In this document: positions 8,537 to 17,959 of the stretch, piece by piece
How the letters are laid out: each line of letters opens with the position of its first letter
Numbering within the stretch: position 1 is the stretch's first letter
From: JAZDGX01 sp964482205
GTDB lineage: Bacteria > Eisenbacteria > RBG-16-71-46 > CAIMUX01 > WJJG01
Direction of reading: 5' to 3'
Assembly (NCBI GenBank): GCA_964482205.1
Contig: CAYZWI010000001.1
Location: forward strand, 248,001 to 312,000
DNA: 64,000 nucleotides
Program-made: the position numbers and the translations under genes
Notes under the pieces: model-generated
The model's database searches: none
What the model was told of the DNA's origin: nothing
The model's input: the letters and a program-made list of their open reading frames with translations, nothing else

Positions 8537-11500
8537 CTATCGGGTCCTCACGATCTTCGCCGTTCGCACAAAGGAGCCGGCCTGCACGCGAGCCCAATAG
8601 ACTCCGCTCGGAACGCGCCATCCTTCCTCGTCGCGCCCGTCCCAACGCGCCACGTGGCGGCCAGCGTCCTCGTTGGCGTCGACGAGCGTCCTGACGCATC
8701 TTCCTGTGACGTCATGAATCGAAACGCGCGCGATCGCCGCCGATGGCGTCTCGTACACGATGGAGGCGTAGTCCAGGAACGGATTCGGCCGCAGCACTTC
8801 GAGACGCAGCCCGTTTCGAACGCCGGCGGGATCGGCGGCCGCGATCGCGCTCGCCGCGCCCGCCGTCCGGAACTGCGATTGGGAAGGCACGGTGCGCGCC
8901 GTCGACATCCACGGCGACCAGGGAAAGAAGGGCGAGCGGGTCGCGACGCGCGCGCGCCAGTGGCACATGACGCCTTCCGGAAGGCCGGTCACCCGGCGCA
9001 CGAGCGAGACGCGACTGCCTTGCGCGCCCGCGGGCGTTCCGGTCATGCGCCACGAGCCGCGGCCGATCGGCAGGGGGACAAGGTCCGTCCCGATCTCCGC
9101 CGCCTGCCATTCCAGCCGTACGGGAATGCGTCCCGCCGCTCCGTGGGCGTTTGCCGCGATCTGAAAGGCCGTCGTGCCGGTCGATTTGCCGAGAAGATCG
9201 ATCGGGAGCCCATTGGTCGGCTCCTGTTGGCGCATGCCGGTGCTCGCGCTCCACGGAGCAGCTTCGAAATTGCCGCCCAAAAAAACGAGGACTCGGCCGG
9301 CGTCTTCGAGGCCTCCGCCGGGGCTGTATTGGCGCGCGCCGATGATGAGATCGTCGAACCCGTCGCCGTTCGTGTCGCCGGCTCCAGCAAGGCCGATGCC
9401 CAGCATTTCGCTCGGCTGGCCGCCGGTGTAGATCCACTCCGGCCAGCCCGCCCAGCCCGACGACGATCCGAGCTTGAGCCACACGCGGCCCGTCTGGATC
9501 AGAGACGTGTCGTTGAAGAGAGGCGCCGACATGGCGGCGTCGCTGTATCCATCCCCGTTGACATCGCCGGCGCAGCAGACGACGGAGCCCATGTACGCGT
9601 ATGACTGGGCGCAGTACGTCGAGGAGTGCGGACTCGCCTCGACGCCCGAGGCGCATCCGAGGTGGACGCGAACCGAGCCGCAGTCGATCAACTCACCCAG
9701 ATGATCGTATGCGGGCGCCCCGATGATCACGTCGTCGTAGCCGTCGCCGTTCATGTCGCCCGCGGAGGAGACGGAGTTGCCGAAATTGTCTCCGTTCTGA
9801 TCGATGGATCCCGTCCAGGCAGGAGCGAGTGCCAGGCCCGCCGGGCCACCGAGGTAAACATAGGCCCGCCCGGGGCCTCCGCCCGGGATGTCATCGCCCG
9901 GCGCGCCGATGATCACGTCGCTGTAGCCGTCGCGGTTGACGTCGCCCGCGCACGCGGTCGAGATCCCGAAGCCGGCGCCTTCGAGATTGCCTTCCATCGT
10001 CCAGGCCGGAAGGGCTCCCAGCCCATCCGGCGAGCCGAGGTAGAGGAAGGCCGCACCCTCGCCCTCTTCCTCATCCGTGTAGCCGCAGGCGCCGAGAATC
10101 ACGTCCGCGTAGCCATCGCCGTTGACGTCGCCCGCTCCCGAACAGCGATAGCCCAAGTACATCAGACGCCGATCGCCGGTCTGACTCCAAACGGGATCGC
10201 TCTGCAGACCGCTTGCGGACCCGAGGTAGAGCCAGACCCGCCCGGCGCACTGGACGGCACCGTCGTCGTAGAGGTGCGCCGCGACGAGGAGGTCGCTGTA
10301 GCCGTCGCCGTTGACGTCGCCGGCGTTCGCCATCACGCCGCCGAAGTAGGCGCCCGACTGGGTGCCGTCCGCGGTCCAGTCCGGCGCGGCGCCCGGACCG
10401 ACCGGAGTTCCATCGCACTCCCAAGCCCGCCCTCCGTCCGTCGTCGAGGCGTCGTATCCGGGCGAGCCGAAGGCGATGTCGCTCAAGCCGTCGCCGTTCA
10501 CGTCGCCCGCGCACGCGACCACGTCGCCCATCTCTTCTGATGCCTGTTCGCCTTCCTGCGTCCAGCCGGGATTCCACGCGAGGTCCTCCCCCCCTCCCGC
10601 GAACACCCATGCCCCGCCGGCATCCACGCCGGGCGCGTCGTAGGCCCAGGTGCCGACGGCGACGTCGCTGAAACCGTCGCCGTCGACGTCGCCGGCCGTC
10701 GCCACCGACGAGCCGAAACGCGCGTCGGCCTGGTCGCTCTCGTATGCCCAAGCCAAGCGGAACGTGCCGTCCGCCCCTCCCTGGTAGACGCGGGCGCGGC
10801 CCTCGTCCGCCTGGCCGTTGTCCCAACCGCTTGCGCCGAAGATGAGGTCTGCGAACGAGTCGCCGTTAACGTCGCCCGCCGGGGCGACGGAGTAGCCCTG
10901 ATGCGTGTCGGCCACTCCGCCGCCGATCGTCCACGAAGGACTGATCGACAGCCCCGTCGCCGAGCCGCGATAGACGTAGATGTAGCCCGCGTCGACGATG
11001 CCGCCGGGCGCATCCGCGTCCGGTGCGCCGATCACGACATCAGCGTATCCATCGCCGTCCGTGTCGCCCGCGGTCGCGACCGACCAACCGAAGTGATCCC
11101 CGGTGAGCGCGCCGTCATCGGTCCACATGATCCCGGTCTGGATGCCCGAGGCCGAGCCATAGAATACCCACGCTCGCCCGCAGTCCGTCGTCGATCCGTC
11201 GTAGCGATCCGCGCCGATGATGATGTCGGTATACCCATCGCCGTTCACGTCGCCGGCCGTCGCCGCCGAGCGTCCGAAGCAGGCATTGGCCTGATTCGAC
11301 TCGTATGACCAGGCGAGGCCGGGTTGAATGCCGGCTACGCCCCCGTAGTACAGAAACGCCTTGCCCTCGTTCGTCTGCCCATTGTCATAGAAGGGTGTGC
11401 TGACGAGGATGTCCGCGTAGCCGTCGCCGTTGACGTCGCCGGCGGGAGCGACGCAGAACCCGTATTGCGCGGAGGCCTGGTCGCCCTGCCCCGTCCAAGC

Positions 11501-12076
11501 CGGCGTCGTCGACAATCCCGCGGCCGAGCCGAGGTAGACGAACGCGCAGCCTTCGTCGAACTGGCCGCTGTCATAGATGTCGGCGCCGATGATCACGTCG
11601 TCGTAGCCGTCGGCGTTGACGTCGCCGGCGGGAGCGACGCAGACGCCGAAGTGCGCGCCGCTCTGATTGCCCTCCATCATCCACGCGGGCTCGGTCACGA
11701 GGCCGTCGGAAGATCCGAGGTACAGGAAGGCCGCGCCCTCGTCGGTTTGGAGATTCGTGTAATCGCGCGCGCCGACGATCAAGTCGCTATAGCCGTCACC
11801 GTTGACATCCCCCGCGGTGGCGACCGAGATGCCGAAGTAGTCGCCCGCCGCCGTTCCAGTGGTATGCCACATGGGCGTGTCGCCGACGTCGCGCGCGGGC
11901 GCGGGCAGTGCGCTCTGGGATGCATCGCAGATCAAGGACACGCCTTCCGTTGGTGTGGCGGACGGCACCTGCACGTTCGTCGCGGCCGCGGCCATGGAGA
12001 TCAACCAGGCGGCGGCGAGGGTGGAGACGATCGCACAGCGGAGCCAATCGCGCGGAACGAAGCGCGGGGTCTTCAT
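8537..12076 (-). CDS. Secreted FG-GAP (integrin-alpha-like) repeat protein with FlgD-like C-terminal domain
   Basis: A 1179-residue exported protein. The signal peptide covers about residues 1-32 ('AAAWLISMAAAA'). Fourteen FG-GAP units follow at about 63-residue spacing, each with a Ca-binding loop of the type 'AGDVNGDGYSDLIVGA' and a strand ending in Trp ('P.WT.EG.Q'). Fourteen units would fit two seven-bladed propellers of the integrin-alpha kind. A linker of about 100 residues leads to a C-terminal FlgD-like/T9SS-type domain ('LRPNPFLDYASI', 'VPSGVYWARVQAG') ending 'IVRTR'. The start at 12076 has GGAGGTG upstream. A TACAAT -10-like box lies at 12258-12263 on the same strand without a good -35. 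Likely a cell-surface adhesion or scaffold protein. Confidence 0.85.
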   Translation of the reverse strand: MKTPRFVPRDWLRCAIVSTLAAAWLISMAAAATNVQVPSATPTEGVSLICDASQSALPAPARDVGDTPMWHTTGTAAGDYFGISVATAGDVNGDGYSDLIVGARDYTNLQTDEGAAFLYLGSSDGLVTEPAWMMEGNQSGAHFGVCVAPAGDVNADGYDDVIIGADIYDSGQFDEGCAFVYLGSAAGLSTTPAWTGQGDQASAQYGFCVAPAGDVNGDGYADILVSTPFYDNGQTNEGKAFLYYGGVAGIQPGLAWSYESNQANACFGRSAATAGDVNGDGYTDIIIGADRYDGSTTDCGRAWVFYGSASGIQTGIMWTDDGALTGDHFGWSVATAGDTDGDGYADVVIGAPDADAPGGIVDAGYIYVYRGSATGLSISPSWTIGGGVADTHQGYSVAPAGDVNGDSFADLIFGASGWDNGQADEGRARVYQGGADGTFRLAWAYESDQADARFGSSVATAGDVDGDGFSDVAVGTWAYDAPGVDAGGAWVFAGGGEDLAWNPGWTQEGEQASEEMGDVVACAGDVNGDGLSDIAFGSPGYDASTTDGGRAWECDGTPVGPGAAPDWTADGTQSGAYFGGVMANAGDVNGDGYSDLLVAAHLYDDGAVQCAGRVWLYLGSASGLQSDPVWSQTGDRRLMYLGYRCSGAGDVNGDGYADVILGACGYTDEEEGEGAAFLYLGSPDGLGALPAWTMEGNLEGAGFGISTACAGDVNRDGYSDVIIGAPGDDIPGGGPGRAYVYLGGPAGLALAPAWTGSIDQNGDNFGNSVSSAGDMNGDGYDDVIIGAPAYDHLGELIDCGSVRVHLGCASGVEASPHSSTYCAQSYAYMGSVVCCAGDVNGDGYSDAAMSAPLFNDTSLIQTGRVWLKLGSSSGWAGWPEWIYTGGQPSEMLGIGLAGAGDTNGDGFDDLIIGARQYSPGGGLEDAGRVLVFLGGNFEAAPWSASTGMRQQEPTNGLPIDLLGKSTGTTAFQIAANAHGAAGRIPVRLEWQAAEIGTDLVPLPIGRGSWRMTGTPAGAQGSRVSLVRRVTGLPEGVMCHWRARVATRSPFFPWSPWMSTARTVPSQSQFRTAGAASAIAAADPAGVRNGLRLEVLRPNPFLDYASIVYETPSAAIARVSIHDVTGRCVRTLVDANEDAGRHVARWDGRDEEGWRVPSGVYWARVQAGSFVRTAKIVRTR

Positions 12077-12334
12077 GGAGCACCTCCCACCGGATGAGGA
12101 CGAAAGCACCGGCGGCGGCATCGCTGGGGAATTCCCCCATGGCATGCACCGGATGAACGCCGGAGGGCAGGGGCTGGGCGGGAGACGGGACGGGTGGACG
12201 CAAGCTCTTCTCGGCCGGCCTTCACATACCGCCCAGGCTCAGCCCGCGCCGGGCATTATTGTACGCCTGGGAAGTACGAAGAGCCATGAGAGAGATCGCC
12301 ACGGGAGCGATCGCATCGGTGATGAGGGCCTCTC
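12077..12334. other. Intergenic spacer upstream of the FG-GAP gene
   Basis: About 260 bp with only composition-driven open frames. It contains the GGAGGTG ribosome site (about 12083-12089, minus) and an isolated TACAAT-like -10 (12258-12263, minus). Confidence 0.4.
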
Positions 12335-12589
12335 CTACTGCAATGCCACCAACACGAGGATTAGTCCGCGACCGGACGGCGACGCTCGCGCCCGCGGCAC
12401 GTGCTCCCGCGCGAGCGTGTGCGCCGCGTCTCGGGCCCCGGCCTCCCACAAGGAGTCGACGCGTTCGATGACCGTTTGCCCGGGTGGAGCCAGAACGGGA
12501 GCCGCACCCCCGTGGCGACTCCCAGAACGGCGGAGGTCGAAAGCAAGAACCACAGACGCACGACCGGAATCGGGTTGCGCATCGAGCAC
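12335..12589 (-). pseudogene. Possible frameshifted remnant of a membrane-anchored helical-repeat protein
   Basis: Two overlapping minus frames look protein-like when joined. The first starts at ATG 12582 and gives a transmembrane-type segment ('VVRLWFLLSTSAVLGVATGV'). The second takes over at about 12480 and gives an amphipathic, TPR-like helix pair ('QTVIERVDSLWEAGARDA', then 'AHTLAREHVPRA') before a stop. Joining needs a single frameshift in the CCCGGGCAAACGG stretch. It could be a decayed gene or coincidence in GC-rich DNA. Confidence 0.25.
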
Positions 12590-12623
12590 GGGGGCGGGCC
12601 GGCTTGCAGCCTTCCCGCCCCCG
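12589..12623 (-). terminator. GC-rich hairpin downstream of the GEVED subtilase
   Basis: A perfect 10-bp stem, cgggggcggg/cccgcccccg, with a 15-nt loop, about 45 bp after the stop codon. No T-run follows, so it may be a transcript-stabilising hairpin instead of a classical intrinsic terminator. Confidence 0.35.
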
Positions 12624-12668
12624 CCTTCGCATTGGGCGGCACGATGGCCAAGCGACAGGACGGTCCGC

Positions 12669-15600
12669 TCATCTCAGCAAGATGATCGGTTGGCTCTGCC
12701 GCTCGCCGCCGGCCTTCAGCGTCAGGAAGTAGACTCCCGCCGCCACCGGCCTTCCATCATCCGCGTCCCCCATCCAGATCTCCTCGTACCTTCCAACCGA
12801 CAGGACGCCCGAGCGCAGCGTGCGCACGTGACGCCCGTTGATGTCGCAGACGGCTACGTCCACCGTCTGCGGACGATCGATTTCGAAGACGACCGTCGTC
12901 GCTCGGCTGAACGGGCTCGGACGGCAGGCGAGGATCCGTGTCGCACGGATCGGACCGCTGTCGGCTTCTCCGAGAACGGATGGCTCGGGCGGAGCGACGT
13001 GGAGCAGGTAGTCCTCGGTCTCTCCGCATTGGAAGTCGCCTCCGCCACGCCAATCACCCCCGACCGGCTGTTCGCTGATCGTGAAGCGCGTCCAGACATA
13101 GCCCGTGTTCGGCCCGATGGTGAACGCAGGCGGCATCAGCAGAGAGAGGGGCCCGGCGAAGCCGGCCGGCACGACGAAGTCGACCAGCACATGCTCCGGC
13201 GCCGGTCCGAGGGGACATGCCGACGCGCCGGCCCACTGGCCGTCGCGGTTCCAGTCCATGAGCGCGTTGACATAGACGTCAATCGCCAACGGATTGTGGA
13301 CATCGATGTCGACGTTGCCGCCCCAGACGGCGGTTGAGCAGGGGTTGCCGAGCGAACCGGTCGCCGGAGGCAGGCAGGGCACGTAGTTGAGGGCCGCGTC
13401 CAGCGAATAGGCGCGGGGCTGCAGCAGCCCTGCATCGCCATCGTTGAAGCACTCGTCCGCGTCGTAGGGCGGGAAGTTCGGGCAGTTGCCGGCATTTCCG
13501 TCCAGTTCGATGTCGAGCCCCGGTCCGAACCAAGGACCCGTGGCTGCTCGGTGCACCACGAACGCGCCCGGGCCGGTGGATGTGCAAGTCGGGAATGCTC
13601 CCAGCGCACCGAGCTCGGGATAGGCGATCGCGCCTTCCGGAGCGTCGCCGTAGTCTCCTTCCACCTCCTCTACGATGCGCAGTAGATAGTCCTCGCTCTC
13701 GCCGTCCGTGAACACGCCCGTCCCGTCCCATCCGGCGGTGATCGGGTTGTAGCTCACCGTGAAGCGCGACCAGACGAACCCCGCCTGTGGCCCGATCAGG
13801 AATGACGGCGGTCCCAACAACGAGAGGGGACCGGTGAAGCCTCCCGGGACCACGAAGTTGACCATGACATGTTCCGGCGTCATGGCCATCGGACATTGCG
13901 ACGCCCCCTGCCACTGGCCGTCCTGATTCCAGTCCATGAGCAGATTGACATAGAAGGGCATCGTGGCGGTGTTGGTGACCATGATGTCGATGTCGCTCCC
14001 CCAGTTCGCTGCCGTGCAGGCATAGCCCAGCGGCCGGGTGTGCGTCGGAACACAGGGCACGATGATCAACGCATTGTCGATCGTGTAGCCGGAGGGGAAG
14101 ATCAGTCCGGCATCGGGATCATTGAAGCACTCATCGGCGTCGTAGGGCGGGAAGCTCGCGCAGTTACCCGCGTTGCCTTCGACCTCGAAGTCGAGCAAGC
14201 TGCCGAACCAGGCCGAGCCCACAGGCAGATGGAGCACGAACCCCGCCGGGCCGGCCGCGGCGCAGGTCGGGAACTGGCCAAGGATGCCGAGCGACGGATA
14301 TGCGAGCGCGCCCTCGGGGGCGTCGCCGTAGTCTCCGTACTCCTCTTGGTGGCCCTGCACGTGCAGCAGATAGTCCTCCGTCTCTCCGCCTGTCGCGAAC
14401 ACCCAGTGGCCGTCCCAGTCGAAGGGCAGCTGCGCATAGCTCACCGTGAAGCGCGACCAGACGTACCCGCCCCGCGGCCCGATCATAAAGGGGGGCGGAT
14501 TGAGACCGGAGAGCAGGCCGGCGTAGCCCTGTGGAATCTGGAAATTCCAGACCACGTGCTCAGGAGCGGCGCCGGCCGGACACTGTCCGAATCCGCGCCA
14601 CTGGCCGTCCTGGTTCCAATCGAAGAGGACGTTCACGTACACGTCGGCTGCGGCGCCCGCATTGTCGACCCAAATGTCGAGATTTGTGCCCCACATGGCC
14701 GGCGCGCAGGCGCTGCCCAGGGAACCGGTGAGCCCGCTGCAAGGCTGGACGCTGCCGCCTATGATCGTGTACGCGGGAGGCATCGTCAGGCCCGCGTCAC
14801 CGTCCTGATAGCACTCGTCCGCGTCGTAGGGCGGGAAGTTCGTGCAGTTGCCCGCGTTGCCCTCAGGCTCATAGTCGATCGTGTTGCCGAACATCGCCGG
14901 ATAGCCGTCGATCGGAAAATGGATCACGTAGCCCGCAGGTCCGCCTCCGTAGCAGGTCGGGAAGGCCCCGTTCACACCGAGCCATGGATAGGCAATCGCG
15001 CCCTCGGGTGCGTCTCCGTAGTCTCCGTCGAACGTTGCCTCCTCGAAGACCTTGAGCAGATAGTCCTCAGTCTCTCCGAGCGCAAAGGATCCGGAACCGT
15101 CCCAACCCTGTCCCACGGGGACTTCCGTCAGACTGAAGCGCGACCAGAAAAACCCCGGAAAGGGCGGAGCTCCGCTCAGGAAGGAAGGAGGCGAAAGGGA
15201 GGACAAGCGCCCGGAGAAACCGGGTGGCACTGGAAAGTCCACGAGCACGTGTTCTCTCGCCGGCCCTCCGGGGCAGGGCATGCTGCCCGCCCATGTGCCG
15301 CTTCCGTCCCAGTCCATGAGCACGTTGACGTAGGCCGTGGCTCCCGAAGCGTTGGTCACCGCGATGTCGACATTCGCGCCCCAGGCCATGGTCGAGCAGA
15401 TTTGACCCATGGGCATGACGAACGGGCCGCATGGCACTTCCACCCCGCCTTGGATCGTGCTAGCGCCGGGGAGAACCAAGCCGGCGTCGCCGTCGCGGAA
15501 GCACTCGTCCGCGTCGTAAGGCGGAAAGTTGGGGCAATTGCCGCCGTTGCCGTTGTTCTCGTAATCCTCCATTGGGCCGAAATAGGCTTGGAACGGGGGC

Positions 15601-17195
15601 ATATTCCCGTGCAGCACGAACGAGCTCGAACCTCCGCTACAAGTGGGAAAGAACCCCCAGCCTCCCGTCGACGGATAGCCCAAGGCATCTTCCGGAGCGT
15701 CGCCCCAGTCCCCGTCGTACGTCGGGCCACCCATCCACTGGATGGCCATCATCAGGTCCGGCCGCGGTCCGATGCGGCCCGGAGGGCCGAAGACCTGCGG
15801 AGTCCCGCTGTTCATGAGAAGGGTGCGCATGGGGATCGGCGGCATGGGCGTCATCGAGATACTCGCCCGGTAGTAACCAGCGCAGCAGGCGACTGCCCCG
15901 GCCACGATCGGAGACGCGCTCGAAGTACCGCTGAATGTGTTCGTGTAGTAGCGGTCGACCCCTTCCAGATTGTAGAGGTCGCCATATCCGGTCGTGACGA
16001 CATCCTCTCCCCAACCTTGCAGGTTGAAGCGTTGCCCGTAGCTTGAGAAGGAGAGCCGTTCCAGATCCCCCTCAGGCCAGGTTCCTCCGGGGTACGCCCC
16101 ACCCGCGCCGACGATGATCGCGCGTGAGTCGCCGATCCAGGTCATGAGATCCGTATTCATGTTCCCATTGCCGCCGGCTTCGACGACGTAGATGCCGTTT
16201 GCGATCGCGGTCTGAATGGCGGCGTAGACGGCGTTGACGAACTGAGGGTTGGGGGAATTGGAAAGCCACCATTCGATCGGCACGAAGCCGTTCGAGCCCG
16301 TGTAGTCCCACTGTTGCTCCAGCAGCACGACGTCGCCTGCCTTCAGATAGGCCAATGCCACGGCGATGGCGCCCGCGGGATTCCAGCTGGGCGCTGGGAC
16401 GCCGAAGTAGCTGCCGCTGATATAGACGGAAGCGCCGGGACAGATCCCTTTCGTGCCCCAGTTGGGGGCGTTGTCATCCGAGATCATCTCGCCCAGGACG
16501 GCCGTTCCGTGGTTGTTGTCCGCGAACGGATCCTGGACGAACGAGTTGATCTGCATGCCCTGCGCCTTAGTCAGGTCGTCATGATTGTCGTTCCAGCTGT
16601 ATTCGATGTCGCAGATCGTGATCCCCGTTCCATCGCCGCCGGGGACGGTCCAGGCGTACTGGGCATCGATTCCGGTCGGTACGCTCGTCGCCGGGTAGAG
16701 GTATCCCTGCGACGGCTCGTAGTCGGGAACGGGGAGTTCCATCGGCAGCGGAACCGGGCGGGCGTAGAGGACGCCGGGGAGCGCTTCGAGCGAGGCGCTC
16801 AGACTCCAGACATCGGGCACCCCTTCCCGGGCCGTGAAGCGCAGACGGTAGATGTTGTTCAGATTGTGGAGCGCCTCGCCGCTCCTGGCCTCCCCCTCGG
16901 CCTGGAGCCGGTCGAGAATCGCCTCTTCGACATCGCAGATGCGCGACCAGGAATGAGGTCGCACGGCTGAGAGAGCGGCGTCGACGCCACGAAGCGCGTC
17001 GTTTTCGAGATCGACCAGAGCGCCCTCACGCAAGCGAACGCGGGAGTCCTGGGAGAACATCACTTCGATGAGGTCCTTCTCGCTCGCGTAGGGTCGTGGT
17101 TGGCTGGATTGTTGAGCCTGCCCGTCGCCAAGGGACACGACAATCGCGAGGGCGAAGAGCAGGATGGCAGTGCGCGGGTGGCTTACATGACGCAT
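12669..17195 (-). CDS. Secreted subtilisin-family (S8) protease with four GEVED-like repeats and FlgD-like C-terminus
   Basis: A 1508-residue exported protease-like protein. A signal peptide (about 1-27) is followed by a propeptide-like region to about residue 170. The S8 domain has Asp196 ('ITICDIEYSW'), His229 ('NNHGTAVLGEM'), Asn343 ('EAGGNGN') and Ser425 ('FSGTSSASPIVAGA'). Four repeats of about 185 residues follow. Each begins 'GDYGDAPEGA.AYP', has a Cys pair and 'NFPPYDADECF.DGDAGL', and ends 'GETEDYLL' or a close variant, the GEVED signature. The C-terminal domain contains 'RPSPFSRAT' and 'VAAGVYFLTLKAGG' and ends 'IILLR'. The start at 17195 has AAAGGAGG upstream; the frame is open to 17330 but carries no other ribosome site. 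The Asp motif lacks the usual D-[ST]-G. Confidence 0.9.
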   Translation of the reverse strand: MRHVSHPRTAILLFALAIVVSLGDGQAQQSSQPRPYASEKDLIEVMFSQDSRVRLREGALVDLENDALRGVDAALSAVRPHSWSRICDVEEAILDRLQAEGEARSGEALHNLNNIYRLRFTAREGVPDVWSLSASLEALPGVLYARPVPLPMELPVPDYEPSQGYLYPATSVPTGIDAQYAWTVPGGDGTGITICDIEYSWNDNHDDLTKAQGMQINSFVQDPFADNNHGTAVLGEMISDDNAPNWGTKGICPGASVYISGSYFGVPAPSWNPAGAIAVALAYLKAGDVVLLEQQWDYTGSNGFVPIEWWLSNSPNPQFVNAVYAAIQTAIANGIYVVEAGGNGNMNTDLMTWIGDSRAIIVGAGGAYPGGTWPEGDLERLSFSSYGQRFNLQGWGEDVVTTGYGDLYNLEGVDRYYTNTFSGTSSASPIVAGAVACCAGYYRASISMTPMPPIPMRTLLMNSGTPQVFGPPGRIGPRPDLMMAIQWMGGPTYDGDWGDAPEDALGYPSTGGWGFFPTCSGGSSSFVLHGNMPPFQAYFGPMEDYENNGNGGNCPNFPPYDADECFRDGDAGLVLPGASTIQGGVEVPCGPFVMPMGQICSTMAWGANVDIAVTNASGATAYVNVLMDWDGSGTWAGSMPCPGGPAREHVLVDFPVPPGFSGRLSSLSPPSFLSGAPPFPGFFWSRFSLTEVPVGQGWDGSGSFALGETEDYLLKVFEEATFDGDYGDAPEGAIAYPWLGVNGAFPTCYGGGPAGYVIHFPIDGYPAMFGNTIDYEPEGNAGNCTNFPPYDADECYQDGDAGLTMPPAYTIIGGSVQPCSGLTGSLGSACAPAMWGTNLDIWVDNAGAAADVYVNVLFDWNQDGQWRGFGQCPAGAAPEHVVWNFQIPQGYAGLLSGLNPPPFMIGPRGGYVWSRFTVSYAQLPFDWDGHWVFATGGETEDYLLHVQGHQEEYGDYGDAPEGALAYPSLGILGQFPTCAAAGPAGFVLHLPVGSAWFGSLLDFEVEGNAGNCASFPPYDADECFNDPDAGLIFPSGYTIDNALIIVPCVPTHTRPLGYACTAANWGSDIDIMVTNTATMPFYVNLLMDWNQDGQWQGASQCPMAMTPEHVMVNFVVPGGFTGPLSLLGPPSFLIGPQAGFVWSRFTVSYNPITAGWDGTGVFTDGESEDYLLRIVEEVEGDYGDAPEGAIAYPELGALGAFPTCTSTGPGAFVVHRAATGPWFGPGLDIELDGNAGNCPNFPPYDADECFNDGDAGLLQPRAYSLDAALNYVPCLPPATGSLGNPCSTAVWGGNVDIDVHNPLAIDVYVNALMDWNRDGQWAGASACPLGPAPEHVLVDFVVPAGFAGPLSLLMPPAFTIGPNTGYVWTRFTISEQPVGGDWRGGGDFQCGETEDYLLHVAPPEPSVLGEADSGPIRATRILACRPSPFSRATTVVFEIDRPQTVDVAVCDINGRHVRTLRSGVLSVGRYEEIWMGDADDGRPVAAGVYFLTLKAGGERQSQPIILLR

Positions 17196-17674
17196 TGCGG
17201 GCCTCCTTTCATGGGCTAACTCGGCTATCCGCCGAACGCCTGCCGAACGGCGGGAGCAGGAGTCGTCCATGTCTCCCGCCAGGAACGACCGCTGCGCCTC
17301 TAGGCCGTGCTGGGGTCGAGAGCGGCGCACACGGCCCGCCGCGACGCCCCACTCCAGTGAGTGAGGCTGTATGCCGCGCGACCGGCCGGGAGGTCGAGGG
17401 CTACTTCAGGATCGAGCCACCTTCGCAGACTGCCGGTTTCCAGGCAGGTTTCGAGGAGGGCGCGGCTGGGGTGAAGCTTGATGTGATGGCACCGGTGGCT
17501 GGGCGATGCAGGGCATGGCGCCCCCCTCTTGACTCGCATGGTTGAATGCGCGGTCGATAAAGCACGGGGCGCAGAACACAAAGCGGTGCCGTCTTGGCGG
17601 GATCCTTCCGTCGCGCCGAGAACGGGCCGTTCTGCAACCGGACCCTCGTGCGACGTACGGGCGCTACGGTCAGT
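17196..17674. other. Long leader/spacer upstream of the GEVED subtilase
   Basis: About 480 bp between a good promoter (17675-17703, minus) and the protease start. A 145-residue minus frame runs through it without recognisable features. It may be a long 5' untranslated leader, or decayed sequence left by the neighbouring insertion element. Confidence 0.4.
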
Positions 17675-17703
17675 AGTGTAGCCCGGGGCGAGGCCGATGT
17701 CCA
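17675..17703 (-). promoter_or_regulatory. Sigma-70-type promoter, predicted
   Basis: On the minus strand, -35 TGGACA (17698-17703) and -10 TACACT (17675-17680) are separated by exactly 17 nt. It points towards the GEVED subtilase, whose start is 480 bp downstream. Confidence 0.45.
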
Positions 17704-17959
17704 GGCGTGGATAGAACCGCTCTGCCGCTCCAGCCATCGTCAGACGGAGGCCTGCCTGGAACCCTCATAAAGGGGTCGCGGCCAGTCAAACGCGCCGTGG
17801 GGGGCGGTTATCTGGATGAGGCGGAGCGAGTTGCAGCGAGTCGTTCCACGGTGCTTTCCACGAAACCGGAATGCCGGAGTCTTCCGGGGGCGCTGGACGC
17901 CAGGGCCTGTTCAGTCCGAGTGCGGGGTGACGCCACGTGCTTTGTGTCAGGAGGAAGGA

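Noticed and set aside
9700..11800. Regularly spaced short repeats around 'gccgtcgccgttgacgtcgcc' suggestive of a CRISPR array
   Set aside because: Spacing about 190-220 bp and position in the reading frame show they encode FG-GAP calcium loops; no short unique spacers and no cas genes.
13869..16046. A 725-codon plus-strand open frame opposite the GEVED subtilase
   Set aside because: It repeats with the same period as the repeats on the other strand and has no signal or domain; a mirror of the repetitive gene.
17300..17737. A 145-codon minus-strand frame downstream of the TGGACA/TACACT promoter
   Set aside because: No domain, signal or ribosome site, and poor protein-like composition; treated as leader or decayed sequence.
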